Origin: Sabellastarte sp. h YS-2021
Taxonomy: Eukaryota; Annelida; Polychaeta; Sabellida; Sabellidae
DNA length: 64,000 nt
Direction of reading: 5' to 3'
Assembly: GCA_964017235.1 (NCBI GenBank)
Contig: OZ024930.1
Location: 155,000,221 to 155,064,220 of the forward strand
Shown: positions 21,640 through 35,848 of the stretch, in pieces
Layout: each line of letters starts with the position of its first letter
Position numbering within the stretch: position 1 is the stretch's first letter
Translations under genes and position numbers: made by a program
Notes under the pieces: model-generated
What the model saw: only the letters and a program-made list of their open reading frames with translations
What the model was told of the DNA's origin: nothing
The model's database searches: none

Positions 21640-22705
21640 ATTGATTTACACTTATTTAATGTAATTTAACGTGAATTAACGTGAGTTAATCTAGCCATTG
21701 ATAAAAGTTGAGCATTCAACATCACTTTGCATGAAAATGTTAATTAATTAAGCATATAGGGTGTTGTTGTTGGGATCGATAATGCAATTTCTACACAAAA
21801 TTTGAGCCCCAAAAATTGGTACACAACCAATCATAATGCAAATACAGCTTACTAAAATTTTTTTTTTTCGAGAAAGTACTCTATGGTACAAAATACATAT
21901 TTTGGATGTAGATTGGTTACAGATTAAATTTATTGCTTGCTTCTGTTTTTTCTTAGCTCAAGGCCTATACCAAACTAACAAGCCATTAGTATCTGTATTT
22001 GGTTTTAATATTATTACAGAAAATCTACTTATAGCATTCCTCTTCCATTTTAATCTTTGCAAACCAATATACCAAATCAAAGGCTATATTTTTGTTCTCC
22101 TAAAAACCTGAGACTTTCAACACTAGAAACTTGTGTCTCTTGTTCTTGTCAATCTTGTCTGTTTCTTGTCAAATTGGGCCTATATTATGGTAATAAGTAG
22201 TGCCTGAAGGGGGACTTCACTTCACACATAACCAAAGCCTATTAGGCGTAGGAATACACCAGAGACTGTAAGAGCTGATAGCCAAGTTGATTGGATTTTA
22301 GGTCGACAGCTCCGGGTGATGTCCATTAGTGATTTTTTGTATTAAAAAGGTTGCTGAAAAGATGTAAACAAACGTGTAACATGTGTTAACCAATTTATAC
22401 GTTTCTGCGATAAAGCTGAGTAGTTTAATTGAATAGCTTTTTTCAATCAGTATGAAACACACAGATGCCTATATTTTGTGCATGGTTGATTATAATATCT
22501 CTGGTGAAAATAGAAGATATTTATTATAAGTGGTTATTCTGCTCAGCCAATACCTTGGTATAAGATTCAAACTCGAGATGAGATGAAAGAAATGCCATAT
22601 CAGGTTCAAATGAAGGTCATACAACCGAAATAGAAGTTTGATTGAAACTCAGCTAGACCATGCTGGGGATAATAACTCTTGCAGTTTATTCTTGATTTAC
22701 AAACA
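21640..22705. other. Intergenic, nothing recognised
   Basis: AT-rich DNA. A short open frame at 21836-22111 is hydrophobic and has no family features, so I do not call it a gene. Confidence 0.4.
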
Positions 22706-23996
22706 GGGCCCGTATTCACTAAACCTCCTTTATTCCAAGGAACCCCTAAAAAGTAAGGATTTCCTTTATTTCTTGCCCCTTCCTTTGTTTTGTATTCATT
22801 AAACTTCCCTCAAACAAAGGAGCCTAACTTTCTGTCCTTGAATTTCAAGAAAACCTTAAAAATTTAGGAAATCCTTAACTTTCAAGGGAATCTTGAATTT
22901 TGATATTCGCTAACCTTCCTTTACTGAGGAATCCTTGGTTTTTTTCCTTAATTTTCATGGTAAGTGCGTGACTACCTTTATGATAAAGGAAGTTTTGGTG
23001 GTTTGACTTTTAAAGTAAAAATTGAGGTAATTGGTGAAATGTTATGACATTGCATCTTTTTCTGTCCATATTACATCATTTATATCACCATACGTCTTTC
23101 TTTGAAATTTTTGGGATATTCAGTTGATATGTCGTCAAACCCAATGAAAATGTATTTGTGTGTGTCACAATATCTGTTTGAAAAGTGGCTATTACCACAA
23201 TAGGAAAACTTCCTAGAAAAAATATCACAGATGAAGATAAAAATATTATACCAGTGCATAGCACAAGTATTATATTGTTTATGTTCATATTAAGAGATAT
23301 ATTTGTTCCTGTATATGTCTGATGAGGGATGCTTTACTTTTATTATCCATCATTCTGTACAATTTATGGAGTAAATAATATGAATATTTAATGAGAGGAT
23401 GTGCAAAAGCATGTCAAAAAGCGTGGGCACCAGTGAATATAAAAACTGTAATCTTTAACCTGCAATGTCTCAGTCATTTCTGAATGGATTTTAATGTAAC
23501 AAACATGAGCAGAAGCACTATAAGACAACCTTTCTAATGATATATAAATAAAATATATCCCCCTCCGTATGTCCCTCTATATGGGTCAAATAGTATTTGC
23601 GCATGGTGGATGATAAAATGTGGTATGCAATGCAAAAAATCTTTAAAAATTAGATATCTATTTCTTAAAATATGAAATATCATCTTAAACGGCTATAGAA
23701 AACACTTCATAAAACTAATTTTATACTTAATAATAAACATGGAAAGAAGAAAATACAAAAGTAAGGGAAAGATAAAGGAGCCTTTATGAACAAACATTTT
23801 TAACCAATTAGATGACTGAATGCTCTCCTTTAATAAAGGATCGTTTATTTAAGGTTTCCTTTGGTGAGGAAACCATAAAGGAGGTTTAGTGAATAGAATT
23901 TGAAATATCACTTTACCAAAGGAGATTTTTCACCTTCCTTTAATAAAGGGACCTTAAAAATATAGGATGTTTAGAGTTAGGTTAGAGTAGCGGTCT
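22706..23996. mobile_element. TIR element family M, copy 1 (longer)
   Basis: It starts gggcccgtattcactaaacc and then has many ctttatt, ccttt and aaggaac blocks. Its right part (caaaggagatttttcacctt then taataaagggaccttaaaaa) matches that of copy 2. The terminal inverted repeat at its right end has decayed. Compared with copy 2 it carries about 417 extra bp at 23202-23618. No transposase is encoded. Confidence 0.75.
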
Positions 23997-24842
23997 GGGC
24001 CCATATTCACTAAACCTCCTTTATTCCAAGGAACCCTTAAAAAGTAAGAATTTCCTTTATTTCTTGCCCCTTCCTTTGTTTTTGTATTCATTAAACTTCC
24101 TCCATATAAGAAGCCTGACTTTTTTTCCTTGAATATCAAGGAAACCTTAAAAATCTAGAAAATCTTAACTTTCAAGGAAATCTTGAATTTTGATATTCAG
24201 TTACCTTCCTTTACTGTGGCATCCTCGGTTTCCCCCTTAACTTTCACGGTTAGTGTGTGACTACTTTTATGATAAAGGGAGTTTTGGTGGTTTGACTTTT
24301 TCAGTAAAAAATGAGGTATTTAGTGAAGTGTTATGATATTTGCACATTTTTAGTTATACCACATCATTTACAGCACCATACATCTTTCGTTTATGGGATA
24401 TTTAGTTGATATGTCATCAAATCCAACGAAAATGGATTTGATGTGTGTCTCACAATATCTGTATGAAAAGTGGCTATTACCACAATGTGGTATGCAAAAT
24501 CTTTAAAAGTTAGGTGTTTCTTAAAATATAAAATATCGTCTTAAAAGGGAATACAAAAGACATAATAACACTGATCTTATATTGAAAAATTAATGTCAAA
24601 AGAAGAAAATACAAAATTAAGGGAAATATAAAGGGCCTTTATAAACAAACATTTTTAACCAGTCAGATGACTGAATGCACTCCTTTATTAAAGGATCCTT
24701 TATTTAAGGTCTCCTTTGGTAAGGAAACCACAAAGGAGGTTTAGTGAATAGCATTTTAAAGGTCACCTTACCAAAGGAGATTTTTCACCTTCCTTTAATA
24801 AAGGGACCTTAAAAATATTGGAGGTTAAGTGAATATGGCCCC
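23997..24842. mobile_element. TIR element family M, copy 2 (shorter)
   Basis: The ends are inverted repeats: gggcccatattcactaaacc at the left and, reverse-complemented, ggggccatattcacttaacc at the right. The sequence aligns with copy 1 along its length except for a gap of about 417 bp at 'accacaatgtgg'. It directly abuts copy 1. It is non-autonomous, and the superfamily is not assigned. Confidence 0.8.
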
Positions 24843-26040
24843 AGATGAGTACCAGTACAGTATTCATTTACGAAGACAGTAAAACTCCATTGGGAAAATT
24901 TTATTTATTAATAAAAGAGGGTTGTTCTTAAACTCCCGTAGACTATTATAGATTATTATTGACATAGTGTATTTGTAGTATGCAATGTATCCTTATGTAT
25001 AACTTAGGATTTTTATTCCTCTTGAAACCACTGTAACAATTCATTGCAAGCGTTTATTCTTTCTGACACCAATTAAAATACATTATAGGATAGGTAAATT
25101 TAAAAGTTATGAAAGTGTTCATTTGAATTTCTTTTATCATTGCCGTGACTACTGAAATACAGACTCTATATACTCAAATAGCAATCAATATGATTTCAAG
25201 GCATTATTATATAACAACCGGTCCTATTTATTCTGTTGAACATCATTGATTTTTGTTAGTACTTCTTCATAAAATATAACACACTTTCCATTTACTCCAT
25301 CTTTAGAATAGTGACATATTTCTCCGTAGTTAATACTTATATAACCTAATATGAACCTTGTGAAAGCTCCCTTGTATCCTCTATTCTATTCAGTACACAC
25401 ATACATGTTATTATGAGTTAAATATATGACACATGGAATAAAAAAAATATGCAGCTGTAATTAATGAACTTGCAGCTGTAAATCAATTGTACACGTCACT
25501 TACTAGGGCGAGAAGCCAGTCAGGAGGGTATATAACTGACTCCCTGGGGAATACTGAACCTTCTTTAAGCTTCAATGATGCTTCATTAGCCAGCCTAACT
25601 AGGAATCTATTGGCTATTGATGATAACTATTGATCAGGACAAACAAGGGCTAGTTGTGTTGTGCCACTGCTTTGGGTAAACTATATCTGCAGTGCCATGG
25701 TTTGTTTACGTTGAGGGAATATGATAAAGAACATCATATAATATAATAATCTTTATACAGTTTATACAGGATAAGCATAGCATAATACTTGGTATTGGTA
25801 TGGTTCTATATACATGTATGTGAGTTGTTAGAGCTTGATGAAGCAAAACCAAGGAGCTATAAAGAGACATGTGAGTACAGTTGATATTATAGGCAATTTT
25901 GTTAATAATTATATGGTTTGCTCAAGTAAAAGGTAAAAATAAAAGGTATTTATATTATCACCCATAGTAAGTTAATTGAAATATGTGACGTTTTAATCAG
26001 AACCAACATGTACAAGAATTGCTTTCTACTCTAATGTGAA
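24843..26040. other. Intergenic, nothing recognised
   Basis: AT-rich DNA with no ORF, RNA or repeat I could support. Confidence 0.4.
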
Positions 26041-26215
26041 TTTATTTGGGTTGTTTGACTAACACTTTCAACACATTGTATAGGACATATCAAGGTAGTT
26101 GGGTCAATGAAGAAAAGTAGTACATACTGTTGGGTCAAGATTCTGGACAGAAAAAAATTAGGCCCTTACAAGCAGCTACCAACTTCCCACATTTCAACTT
26201 TCACACTGGTTATGT
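26041..26215 (-). repeat. SINE family B, diverged reverse copy
   Basis: Read on the plus strand it has tttatttgggttg, 'actttcaacacattgtatag', 'agtagtacatact' and 'aagcagctaccaacttccca', the order expected for an inverted family B copy. The tRNA-like head is not clear. Confidence 0.6.
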
Positions 26216-26959
26216 AAGGTGACAAGGAGCAGACAGGACTGTGTTGGTGGAGCTAGGGTCGGGATGAGGAGACTTGGACAGTTGGTGAAATATAGAGATG
26301 GTGAGGGTTGGTTCCAGTGGATGGCCCGGGAATTTTAACTGGCTTGGAGGAAATATATTTCTCTTCACCACATTGCTCCCTTTCTTATATAAAAAACATA
26401 ATTGCTATTCATGAATACAGTCTATCCATGAAATGTGGCTTTGAATAACTGATACATTATTTACTAAATAGTTCTACTTTTTATTAGTTTTTTAACCGCA
26501 TTAACTATCTACTCGTTGCTTCCATAATGGCTGGGTATAAATATTTAAACCTGTTATTTTCTTGCAGTTATTGTCTTTTGGCAGTTTAATAAATAAATAA
26601 ACAAACAAGCATAGCAATGAATATGTTCTGACCCTCAGTATAATGCCGAAGAATCAAATTGAAACTAGTTATTTTTTTTTTACATTTAGATAGGCCTGCA
26701 CTTATGCCCATTACTCTGATCTGCGTTAGCTATAGAGAGTTTATCTGTGAAATATTGTAGAAAATGCTTGATACAGCTAATTATAACACAGATCCAATCC
26801 AAATACAGTGATTATCTAATGTTTTTGCTTCAGGTTTATACTCCATCAATCATTCATCCTTTCAACATATGTATATAAGGCTAATGATAATACAAACATG
26901 GTGAATTATGCACCATAGTTGCAAAGGACAAAGTTAAGGGCTTTGTTTGCATTTTAACA

Positions 26960-27490
26960 GGAAAGTGTTTGGCTAAGTCAGAGACTTAAATGAAAGACTT
27001 TAGGTTTTAGATACGTCTGGGACTTAAACGGATTTCACATAGGGTGCCTTAGTTAAATCCAAGATCTTAAATAATCATCGTGGTTTTCTGTGTCATGTGA
27101 CCTTTTATTTCTATTCAAAATATACCATTGGTGACAGATATCCTTCGTTTTATCTCAGGAAAAATGCTGGTTTACAATGGAAAACCATGTAATCACAAAA
27201 ACTCCCATAAGACTACTTTAGACAAGTGTTTTATGTGTATTTATAATATATGTACAGCCTTTTCAAATTTTGAAGTTGGGAAAAAATTATAGACTCCACA
27301 TTTGAGCCTTTATTTACAAAAGTTAAGCCCACTTTTAGGTAAACTTAACTCTTAAGTCCAACACTAAGCCAAAAGTAGAATTACGCTGTGTAAAATATGG
27401 TAAGACAATAGACTTAGCCTGAGTCTAAGGCAAAAACATTAACTTTAAGACAAAGTCTAGGCTAAGTCCTTTTTCGAAACTGACCCCTGA
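26960..27490. mobile_element. Possible MITE with agacttaa-rich ends
   Basis: The left end has ggctaagtcagagacttaaa. The right end, reverse-complemented, has gacttagcctagactttgtc followed by ttaaag. The inverted similarity is imperfect and rich in (a)gacttaa words. Boundaries and superfamily are uncertain. Confidence 0.35.
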
Positions 27491-30400
27491 AGATTTAGAC
27501 TCTACAACAAATTGTGTTTACTTTTCTGTAAAAATAGTGCCAAGTGATTTATTTTCAAAAGAGGGGATTACTTGTTGCGGTCACCCATTACTGTACATGT
27601 GTAAATGGTGTTTACTGTAATAATTTGGGAGAAGGCTGTAAGGTCAAAATTTTTAGCACGACTTATATAATATAAGTTCACTCAGGAAAAATCATGGGGC
27701 TTGTTAGTTTCCCTGCCCTTTTTGATAGACACAGCACCCTGACTTTAAAATCGACTAGATCTCATGATAAGTCATGAAAGTGGGAAACTGGTATAACCAG
27801 ACTAAAGTATTAATATTGTAGTAGTTTGGTTTCTGTCCCAATTTTGTAGAGATAGCCCGTCTGATAGTAGCCTCCATATTTGTTAATTTGCGTGTGTAGA
27901 AACACTTGATCAACCAATAAGAAATTATTAATATTCTTTTCCCTTAAATATATACTGTGCACATTTCCATCTGATATTGGTTCCTTGCACATACAGAAAA
28001 TTGGATGAAAGTAACTAAAAAAAACAGAAATTGTTAAATGAAACTGCACTTCAATTTACAGCTTTAATATCTCGCATTGTCGTCTATTTTTGTATACTGT
28101 CCAGTAATATATTTAACTTGATTTTTATTTGCTGTTATGACTAATCTTGTGTACTCTCCAAGAAAATTACGGAGGGCTGCCTTATCCATAGAGTATATGA
28201 GTCAAACCAGATCTCCGACTACTGCATGCTTACTTTTTGTGGGCTACTGTTATGAGTCAAAGCAGTTGGACGAAGGTCATGACTTAAATATTTTTATTAT
28301 GCGGCTTCCCTAGTAATTACTACTTGAAATAAATCAAATGGTTCATCAGTTTTTCACCCACTTACAAATCACTCACAACAACCACGCATGTTTGTAATCA
28401 CTTGGGATTTACAATAACTTCGTGTATTGAACAGTGGTATTAAAAACTTGGGAACATCCTAAATGTTTGCTCATTGAAAACGTAGACTGATACAAATGCG
28501 ATTTATGGCAGTCTCTAACTGCTGTGTTTGTAATAACAACTAGAATTTGCCAACAAAATTAGAATAATCAATCATGTCATGACTGATGAGGATACCAATA
28601 CTAATAATCCAGTTAGTACAACAAGGAGGGTATTGGAAAGTGGTTTGGACATACACACAAAAACAGTTCAATATCTTGAATATCTCATAACCCTATGTTT
28701 ATGAATGCAAAATAAAGACACTGATATATTTCCTTCCTATGAATTTCAAATCTTCTCCACATTCCATTTTTTTCCATAATGGCTGCAATAGTTACTGTCA
28801 AATATGATCCCGTTTCATTGAATAATATTTTTACAGACAGCAATTTAATTTGTCTTTTTTTCAGCAAGCAAAGTCATGACAATCAGAATCATGGTTTTAA
28901 AATCTTTGCAAGTGAGCCTTTCTATCTTGGCTACTTGTATCTGACGTTTTAAGTTACAGCCGATATTTTTATTGATACTAGTTTTGGATAATAACACCTA
29001 TATTCTCCATACTTTTCATGACAAGACCAATATTTCTGTAAAACCATTTGATACAAGCGAATGTGTCTTGTATAATACAATGTCTCACGAGTCTACGGAT
29101 TTATCTTTTCTGCTTCCTAACAGTGATTTTGACTTGGTGTTAAGAGTTTTAATCTTATTGAATGTGCAGTTCTGGGCACTTCACAAGATATTTGGTCATG
29201 TGACTTATCTTTTTCATCTCAGTATATGAGATTAATTGGTGAGGTTTTCCACAGTTTTTCAAGAATTGCTTGTCCTCAAAATCATATGATAATTTGTGAA
29301 TGTGGAATAGTAGTAATAATATCGTAAGAAGTGACCTGTCACATATAAAAAACAACATTTGAAAGGAACAGGGATTAAGAAATATAGTATGCACAAACCA
29401 TATTTACCCTTGCATGAGAATATTGGAATGAATAATTTCTCTTGCTCATGAACCTATGGAGAGCCATGGAACTCCAGCAAAAAAATGATAGCTTTGACAA
29501 TGTTGTTAATAAGTAATAAGATGGGAAGTGTCTACAGATAGAGATGACAACTACTTCTGACTGGAGGATAAATACTTAATGTCTGCCCATTCAGTATAAA
29601 TCCTTTCAAATGAAATGGGTTTTATTGTTTGTAGACAGTTTCCATCACCATGCCATCATACTTGTGGATATCCTCAAATTTTCATATCACATAATGCAAA
29701 TGGGCAAAAACAAAAGACTGCCATTAACAATCCTGATTTGAAATGTTTCCAAACGTGTATCACGAAATCAGAATACTTTTTTTTTTGGAATTCCAAATAC
29801 CAAGGAGCACAGGAAGAAACCTGAAACCTTTTCCTATATTTTTTTTCATCTTGTGAGCATGAGATAGCAAATCGTTACCCTAACATATCTAGTCATTCCT
29901 ATGAGATAGTAAATTATTCCCATGAGATAGTAAGTAATTCCCTCGGGTTAACAAGTTGTTCCCCATAACACAGTAACTTGTTTCTGCAAGATACACATCT
30001 ACTGCTGATTAAGCCATGCTTTGATGCCAATGTACAATGTCTTTCTATGTTACACCAAAGGTAACGTAAAGCTTTACCAGAAATTATTCATATGCCATAC
30101 TGAATTCTTTAAATGGGTGCAATTTTGAAACATTTTTGGGCTCTGTAAAATACATGGTTTCATGTAGATAAACTAGATAAGTCAATGTAGACAAAATGCC
30201 ATGCAGAAACGTTTTATAACTAAGCATTCTAGTGAAATGCTAAATGTATACAGAACTACTATGTGAGTTACTAAATTTATTGACAAGCTGTCTGCTTTAG
30301 GTAGGTGGACAATTGAACATATAGGGCATCGTTGTTAATCAACTAAATAATTGACTTTATTGATCATCTCTAGTAATTAAAGCATGATTGATATAATGCA

Positions 30401-31600
30401 ATAGTAGACAGTGATTTTTTAGACTTACCTTTCTTACCAGTAAGCTATAAGAAGACACACACTTGTTTAAGTCTAACTTAATATATTGATTTTTATTGAT
30501 ATGTCTAATACATAAGCTATAGTAAAATTATTGCTAGCTGAAATATGAATATATTCATAACATACCACGAACAAAACATGTGGTTACTTTTACTACATTT
30601 CAATTTCATTCTTTAAAAGAGATATTTCAATAGAAATGAGTAAGTCTAAAAGTATTGGAAGTCAACCATTCACTGATATGCTCTGCTTTAAGAACAAATG
30701 GGAGTTTATGTTAATGTATAAATAATTTCCAAAATATACTATTATGTGCAATATTTTCATTTTTAAGTTTAAAAGTTATTTGCAATATTTTCATTTTAAA
30801 GTTTAAAACGTTTTTATGAATGAATTCACATGGATACTACTGGACATTGAAATTTCGCACACACTTTAAATTGACACAGATATTAATCTTTGATCAGTTG
30901 GGTTTATTGATACATGAGCAATAATTTGTACACTCAATGTTGTTTTTTTTGTTTAAGAATTTTAGGCAATAACTTGAAGTATAAATTCTATAATATCATC
31001 TTTAAAAGAATCCTGAAAGATTAACAAACATATTTTGTTTTGTGAAGTGTATATCCATAGCTGGGTATTGATCCAAATGCATGTATTTATAAAATCATGT
31101 TGAGTTGATTATAACAAGTGCAAATATGGATTTTTCGTTGAATTTGTGTCAAATGAACTATGGTCAAGAACAAAAGTAACTGAAGGATTTAAAAATATAA
31201 TAATTTTATTTGGCAAGTATTCTTCCACTAACGAAATCCAGTGTTTCAGGAAAAAATTGAGGCATCTTTTAGAGGCAATGAATAAAGTAGACCGGACACC
31301 AGTCAACTTTAATAACATAGGAAACGGAAAGTGTGTTATCATCCCTTGATGACCATCTAATATATCTGACATGCAATGCATGGTGATTGTGTATCAGGAT
31401 CTTCAGTGATTTTTTTCAAATAATTAAATTATTTATATCTTTTTTAAAAAATATATTTATTACATATTATGTAAATTATGTAAAATAACATTTGGTTTTA
31501 CATTTTTTTATTTATTATTTTTTTAGTTAAATTATTAACGTCAAATAACATAATGCAATAAAAAGGGGACATAACATGTGCCTCATTTAGGGTAAACCAG
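27491..31600. other. Long intergenic stretch, no gene seen
   Basis: About 4 kb of AT-rich DNA in which all open frames are short and lack any family motif. The only local structure I see is the roughly 32-bp tandem duplication at 30745-30812 and an AT-only patch near 31430-31540. Confidence 0.45.
30745..30812. repeat. Short tandem duplication (about 32 bp)
   Basis: The text tgcaatattttcattttta followed by gtttaaaa occurs twice in a row with small differences. Confidence 0.75.
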
Positions 31601-31789
31601 ATTTATTGAATATGTTTCATATTGTTGCTATTGTGGCCTTGGCTTTAAGACGGTGGCCGATATCCTTTTCTCAAGACAAAAGGGAGACTGGAACCAGACT
31701 ATGAAAAATGAAGCTAATGATGAATCCACTGGCTTCAGAAAAATATCAAATCTGGGCTTTAGTAGCTGTTTCAGCAGCTAAGGTCATCT

Positions 31790-31925
31790 TAGGATAGGCC
31801 ATGAGTAAATCTAGCATGTTACCATGAGCTATAACTGAACCCATGACTCTGAAAGTGAGAGACAAGTGATTAGGTGATCAACTTGTTAACCACTCAGTCA
31901 CTGAGGCCTCTGAAAGCTGCCTCAA
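31790..31925 (-). repeat. tRNA-like SINE, family C, reverse copy 1
   Basis: On the minus strand it reads cctcagtgactgagtggtta, then 'gagtcatgggttcagt' and 'catggtaacatgctagattt'. The head resembles family A but the body differs and is shared with the copy at 32150-32285. Confidence 0.5.
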
Positions 31926-32149
31926 CCACTTGAACTGTACTTTAGAGTGAAGGGATTTCCGGAATGTGAGAGAATGAAAAGGGGTGGTACTAGAGGTACT
32001 AAACTGTGTTCAATATATTGCGAGTATTGTTCAACAGGGCAGTAAAATGGATTGGTTCCTGTTTATGTCAAAGCTTCCGTGTAGTTCTGAGTAGCTATGA
32101 TAACTTATATATGCTTATATACATATGTCAAAAGCTTTTCGTGGGCTTC

Positions 32150-32285
32150 TGGGTCATATATAGTTTCAGAATAGATTTGTAGTAAATCATATATGTTACC
32201 ATGAAATCTATTGAAACCCACTACCACACGGGTGTGAGTAAAATGATTCAATGACAAAGTTTCTCAGCACTGAGGCTTTTGATAA
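32150..32285 (-). repeat. tRNA-like SINE, family C, reverse copy 2
   Basis: On the minus strand it has aagcctcagtgctgagaaac, 'gtagtgggtttcaat' and 'catggtaacatatatgattt', in the same order as the copy at 31790-31925. It is diverged. Confidence 0.45.
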
Positions 32286-32289
32286 TGCA

Positions 32290-35200
32290 TTAATCATCCA
32301 TACCTGTAACTCGTTTTCTCCAACGGTTATGATAGTAATGTCCCACATCCAACAATTTGATTTATCTGGATAAATGTGTAAATGTTATTCTCTTGAGTTT
32401 TAACAATAATTCAGTGGGAAATATACTATTCAAATTAAATATCATGAGGGAACAAAACAGCTACTTTATTCTAATATAAGAATTACTTAATAGTAAAATA
32501 CTAAAACTTTCAAATAACAATGAATTAGGGAAATAATTCACCTACATACATCTCCTGTGGGGATAGGTTCCATAAGCCAGTCAAAAGAACGTTAACACAA
32601 TGGAACATTATATATCATGCTTGTCATGTAGATGGTAGCTCCATTTGAGTGCTGTAGCTTAGCCAGTTTTTCTAAAACAGTGTATTTATCTTACTATTGA
32701 CTAACCATGACTAACTTCCCATTCAGATACACTGAAAATGTCCCTGAGTCCTTTCTTGGCACATTCTCCATTGTTATTTGCTATCTATTAAATGCAGCAC
32801 CCCATTTGTGCAAAAAAACAACAAAACACATTTGTGACAATTCAATTATCTGCTTAATGGGTGTGTTTTGAGATACTTTTACTTCTTGTTTATTTTTATT
32901 ACTATTTTTGTCCTTCTTCCAGGCATTGACATCAATATTTCAAGACAGCTTCCTGTTTTAAAAACAAACTGAACATGAAGTGTCATTTTAATATTTTTTA
33001 CTGTTCTTTTCAAACATAGAAGAAAAAGATGACAATAACAAGATCATATTGCAAAACAGAGTACAGGCATAGTAATTAATTAATATATTGTTACTACTCC
33101 AGAACGGATTCAAAATAACTAGGCCATGGGTCTGTTTGCCATATTTTTTCTCTAGATATATATGTGAAAAAAAACATACTAGGATTTAAGCTTCCTGACA
33201 TTTCTTCAACATGAGATTAGTGTTCCAAACTGGCACAAAACTCTGAACATGCATTCAGAAATTTCTGAATATGTTTACTCTGTTTCTGTGGTCACTTTAG
33301 CCAAATTTGTCTCTACTTTATGTGGAACTTTGTAGTGTTGCTGATGGGAGCTGGACAAATCGTCTCTTTGCGAAATCGGTAAATCCAGGTAAATCGGTCC
33401 CCTAAAACTTATATCCCTGCAAAGTTAGCCCCCTAGAAACTGTAACATCTGTATATTTCTCCCTCCAACCGAATATGTATATTTAGGAATTTAACAACTT
33501 ATTAAGTGGAATTTGTCAAATTTTAATAAGTTGATATATATTTATGAGTTCGTAACTTGTTTAGTCATATTTGTCAAAGTGCAATTATATTTACATTCAG
33601 ACGCTGGAACTCTTTCTTTCTATGTCCAAAATCTTGTCTTTTTAAAAATTACGTTTAAATTATTAAAAGTGCAGTTACTATTAAAGTAAATAAGGAGAAA
33701 TAAATCATGATTATTGGGGGACAATTTTGTTGTGTATTTTTCTCTAAAGGACCGAGTTCACAGTGGCTGTTTTGACTATGATTCTTTCTCATGACAACCA
33801 ACTGTCGATAGTTACTGTTTTCAGTTATGTGCCAAGTTAAGGCATACGCCAATTTATGTTACCAAGCAAAAGGGTTCTTATTTAAGTATTTTCTACTTGA
33901 ATAAAATTATCTCAGCAGTGCACACAATTTTGTGTACTTCTATGAATTCATTTCAAAAATAAATGTATTCGTAAACAGTATGTCATATTTGACCATACAG
34001 AATCTGTTCTTTAAATATTAATTTAAAAATACTGTTATGTTGTACCTTATATGACATATACCAGAACATATGTATCCATTGAACAAAAACATATGTTTCG
34101 TGTGCAAACTTTAAATAAATAAAAATATGTATCTTATAAATAGAAAAAAATAACCCTAACATTTGATTGTGTTTTACCCGTACATTAATTTGACTCACCT
34201 TTTGGGTCCCCTAATGGTGATAGTAACAGATTATACAGGTTTGAAGGTTATTGTAAAAAGTATGTAGCTAATTCATGGATAGTACTAAGCTGACATGTAC
34301 AGAAGATCTTTGAAAAATTATATGCCCCAGCCAGATAAAAAGATGACAGATGTCCATGTATTTTTGTTTTGTATTTTGGTAACCATCAATTTCAATAGAG
34401 CATTCAGAAATGAAGACCCCAAAACAAGGCAACATGGCATCATATTTTTATTTGAATTTTAGGCTGTGCCATATTTAATACAAAAATATCAACACACAAT
34501 TTTGCTTGCTTTAAAGCAGTTTGTCTAGAGTCTTTTTGTCAAATAATTTTAGCAATTTTCATCACCTAAATCAAGTGTTGCATGAAAGTGTTTCGCAAAG
34601 TGCAAAAAAGCCTGGTGAAAGGTTTACTAAAAGCTACAGCATTAATATTTCAAAGGGGAAAACCAGAGTTATTTTGATACAAAACATGTACTTTATGGCA
34701 TTATGATGTTTTTATACATTCAGTCATGATTATATGATGCACTGGTGCAAGTTGGAGATTTTACAAGGCTTAAACAACCATCCCAGTTTTATAACACCTC
34801 TTTGCAAAACCTGTTACTTTGGAAGCAGCATTTATAAACATGGATTAGGTATGAACATTTTCACTGTGATCAGTAATTAATTTCTCTTTTAGCATGAAAT
34901 CAAGTCATTATTGTTCCACCACCCCTCTGTGTGTTGGTCAAAGCAATCTCTTATTTATGATACAGAACATGATTTCATCAGTAATATAAACCCCACAGAT
35001 AAAGAGTTAGCTGAATTTGTGATTATTTATGTGTAATCATTTGGTTTTGATTGTAAATCATGATCATTGAATGAAATTACATTATAAATTTTTTTATTTA
35101 ATTATCTGATGTAAGTAGACATGTTTTGTGAAGTTTAATTTAAATAGCTGCTATGCATTTCAAAATTATTTTCTTTTTGTTTTTTTGGTTTTGGTTTTTG

Positions 35201-35574
35201 GTTTTGGTTTTTGTTTGTTTTGGTTTTATCAGGGTTAAGATGGTGCAGACATCCTCCTTGGGTGTGCCAACAAACTAAGCCAGCACAACACAAAATTACA
35301 TTCATAATTGAATATATATCAGCATACAAAGGTCAATCCTCGGGCCAGTGACCAAGAGGATTAAAGGCCTGAAAAAGTTATATGTACACAGATTATAGAG
35401 TGTTATGCCCCATAGATTGAAGCTAACGATGCACTCAGTTTGATTACCAGGTTTTGATTGCAATGAAATGCTTGCTTTGCAAAAGCACTTAACTGCTTCC
35501 TTTAATGCCTAGTTACTACCTTTCTGTATTGGAATCATGAGCCACTACTGAACAGGCGTGTCTACATTAGCATC
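32290..35574. other. Intergenic, no gene seen
   Basis: AT-rich DNA with short unsupported ORFs only, plus a simple T/G-rich run at 35165-35228. Confidence 0.45.
35165..35228. repeat. T/G-rich simple repeat
   Basis: Repeated tttggtttt and tttttggtttt words form a nearly pure T/G stretch. Confidence 0.8.
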
Positions 35575-35848
35575 TGGTTTGATACTCTTCGCATTTGGTA
35601 GGATGTCTTTGGTTCCATATGTGGTTGGATTCACATTTTGGTAATATGTGTTTGGTTCAATTTGGTGAGTTTCACATTTAAGTAAGATGACTTTGGTTCA
35701 GTGGTTAGGTGGGATTAGGTCGGATTCGCAATTTGGTAAGATGTCTTTCGTTCCATTTTAGTGGGATTCACATTTTGGTAGGTTGACTTTGGTACCATAT
35801 TTGGTAGGATTCACATTTGGGTGGGATGTCTTGCGTTCCAATATCGGA
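35575..35848. repeat. Degenerate minisatellite, about 50 bp unit
   Basis: Variants of 'ggattcacattttggtaaga' followed by 'tgtctttggttccat' occur five or six times in a row. Later units also carry ggtaggatt variants. Confidence 0.75.

Noticed and set aside
21836-22111. 91-codon hydrophobic ORF
   Set aside because: The composition reflects T-rich DNA, and there is no conserved motif, splice context or neighbour supporting a gene.
31430-31540. Possible replication origin or matrix attachment region
   Set aside because: It is merely AT-only sequence, with no specific motif supporting either role.
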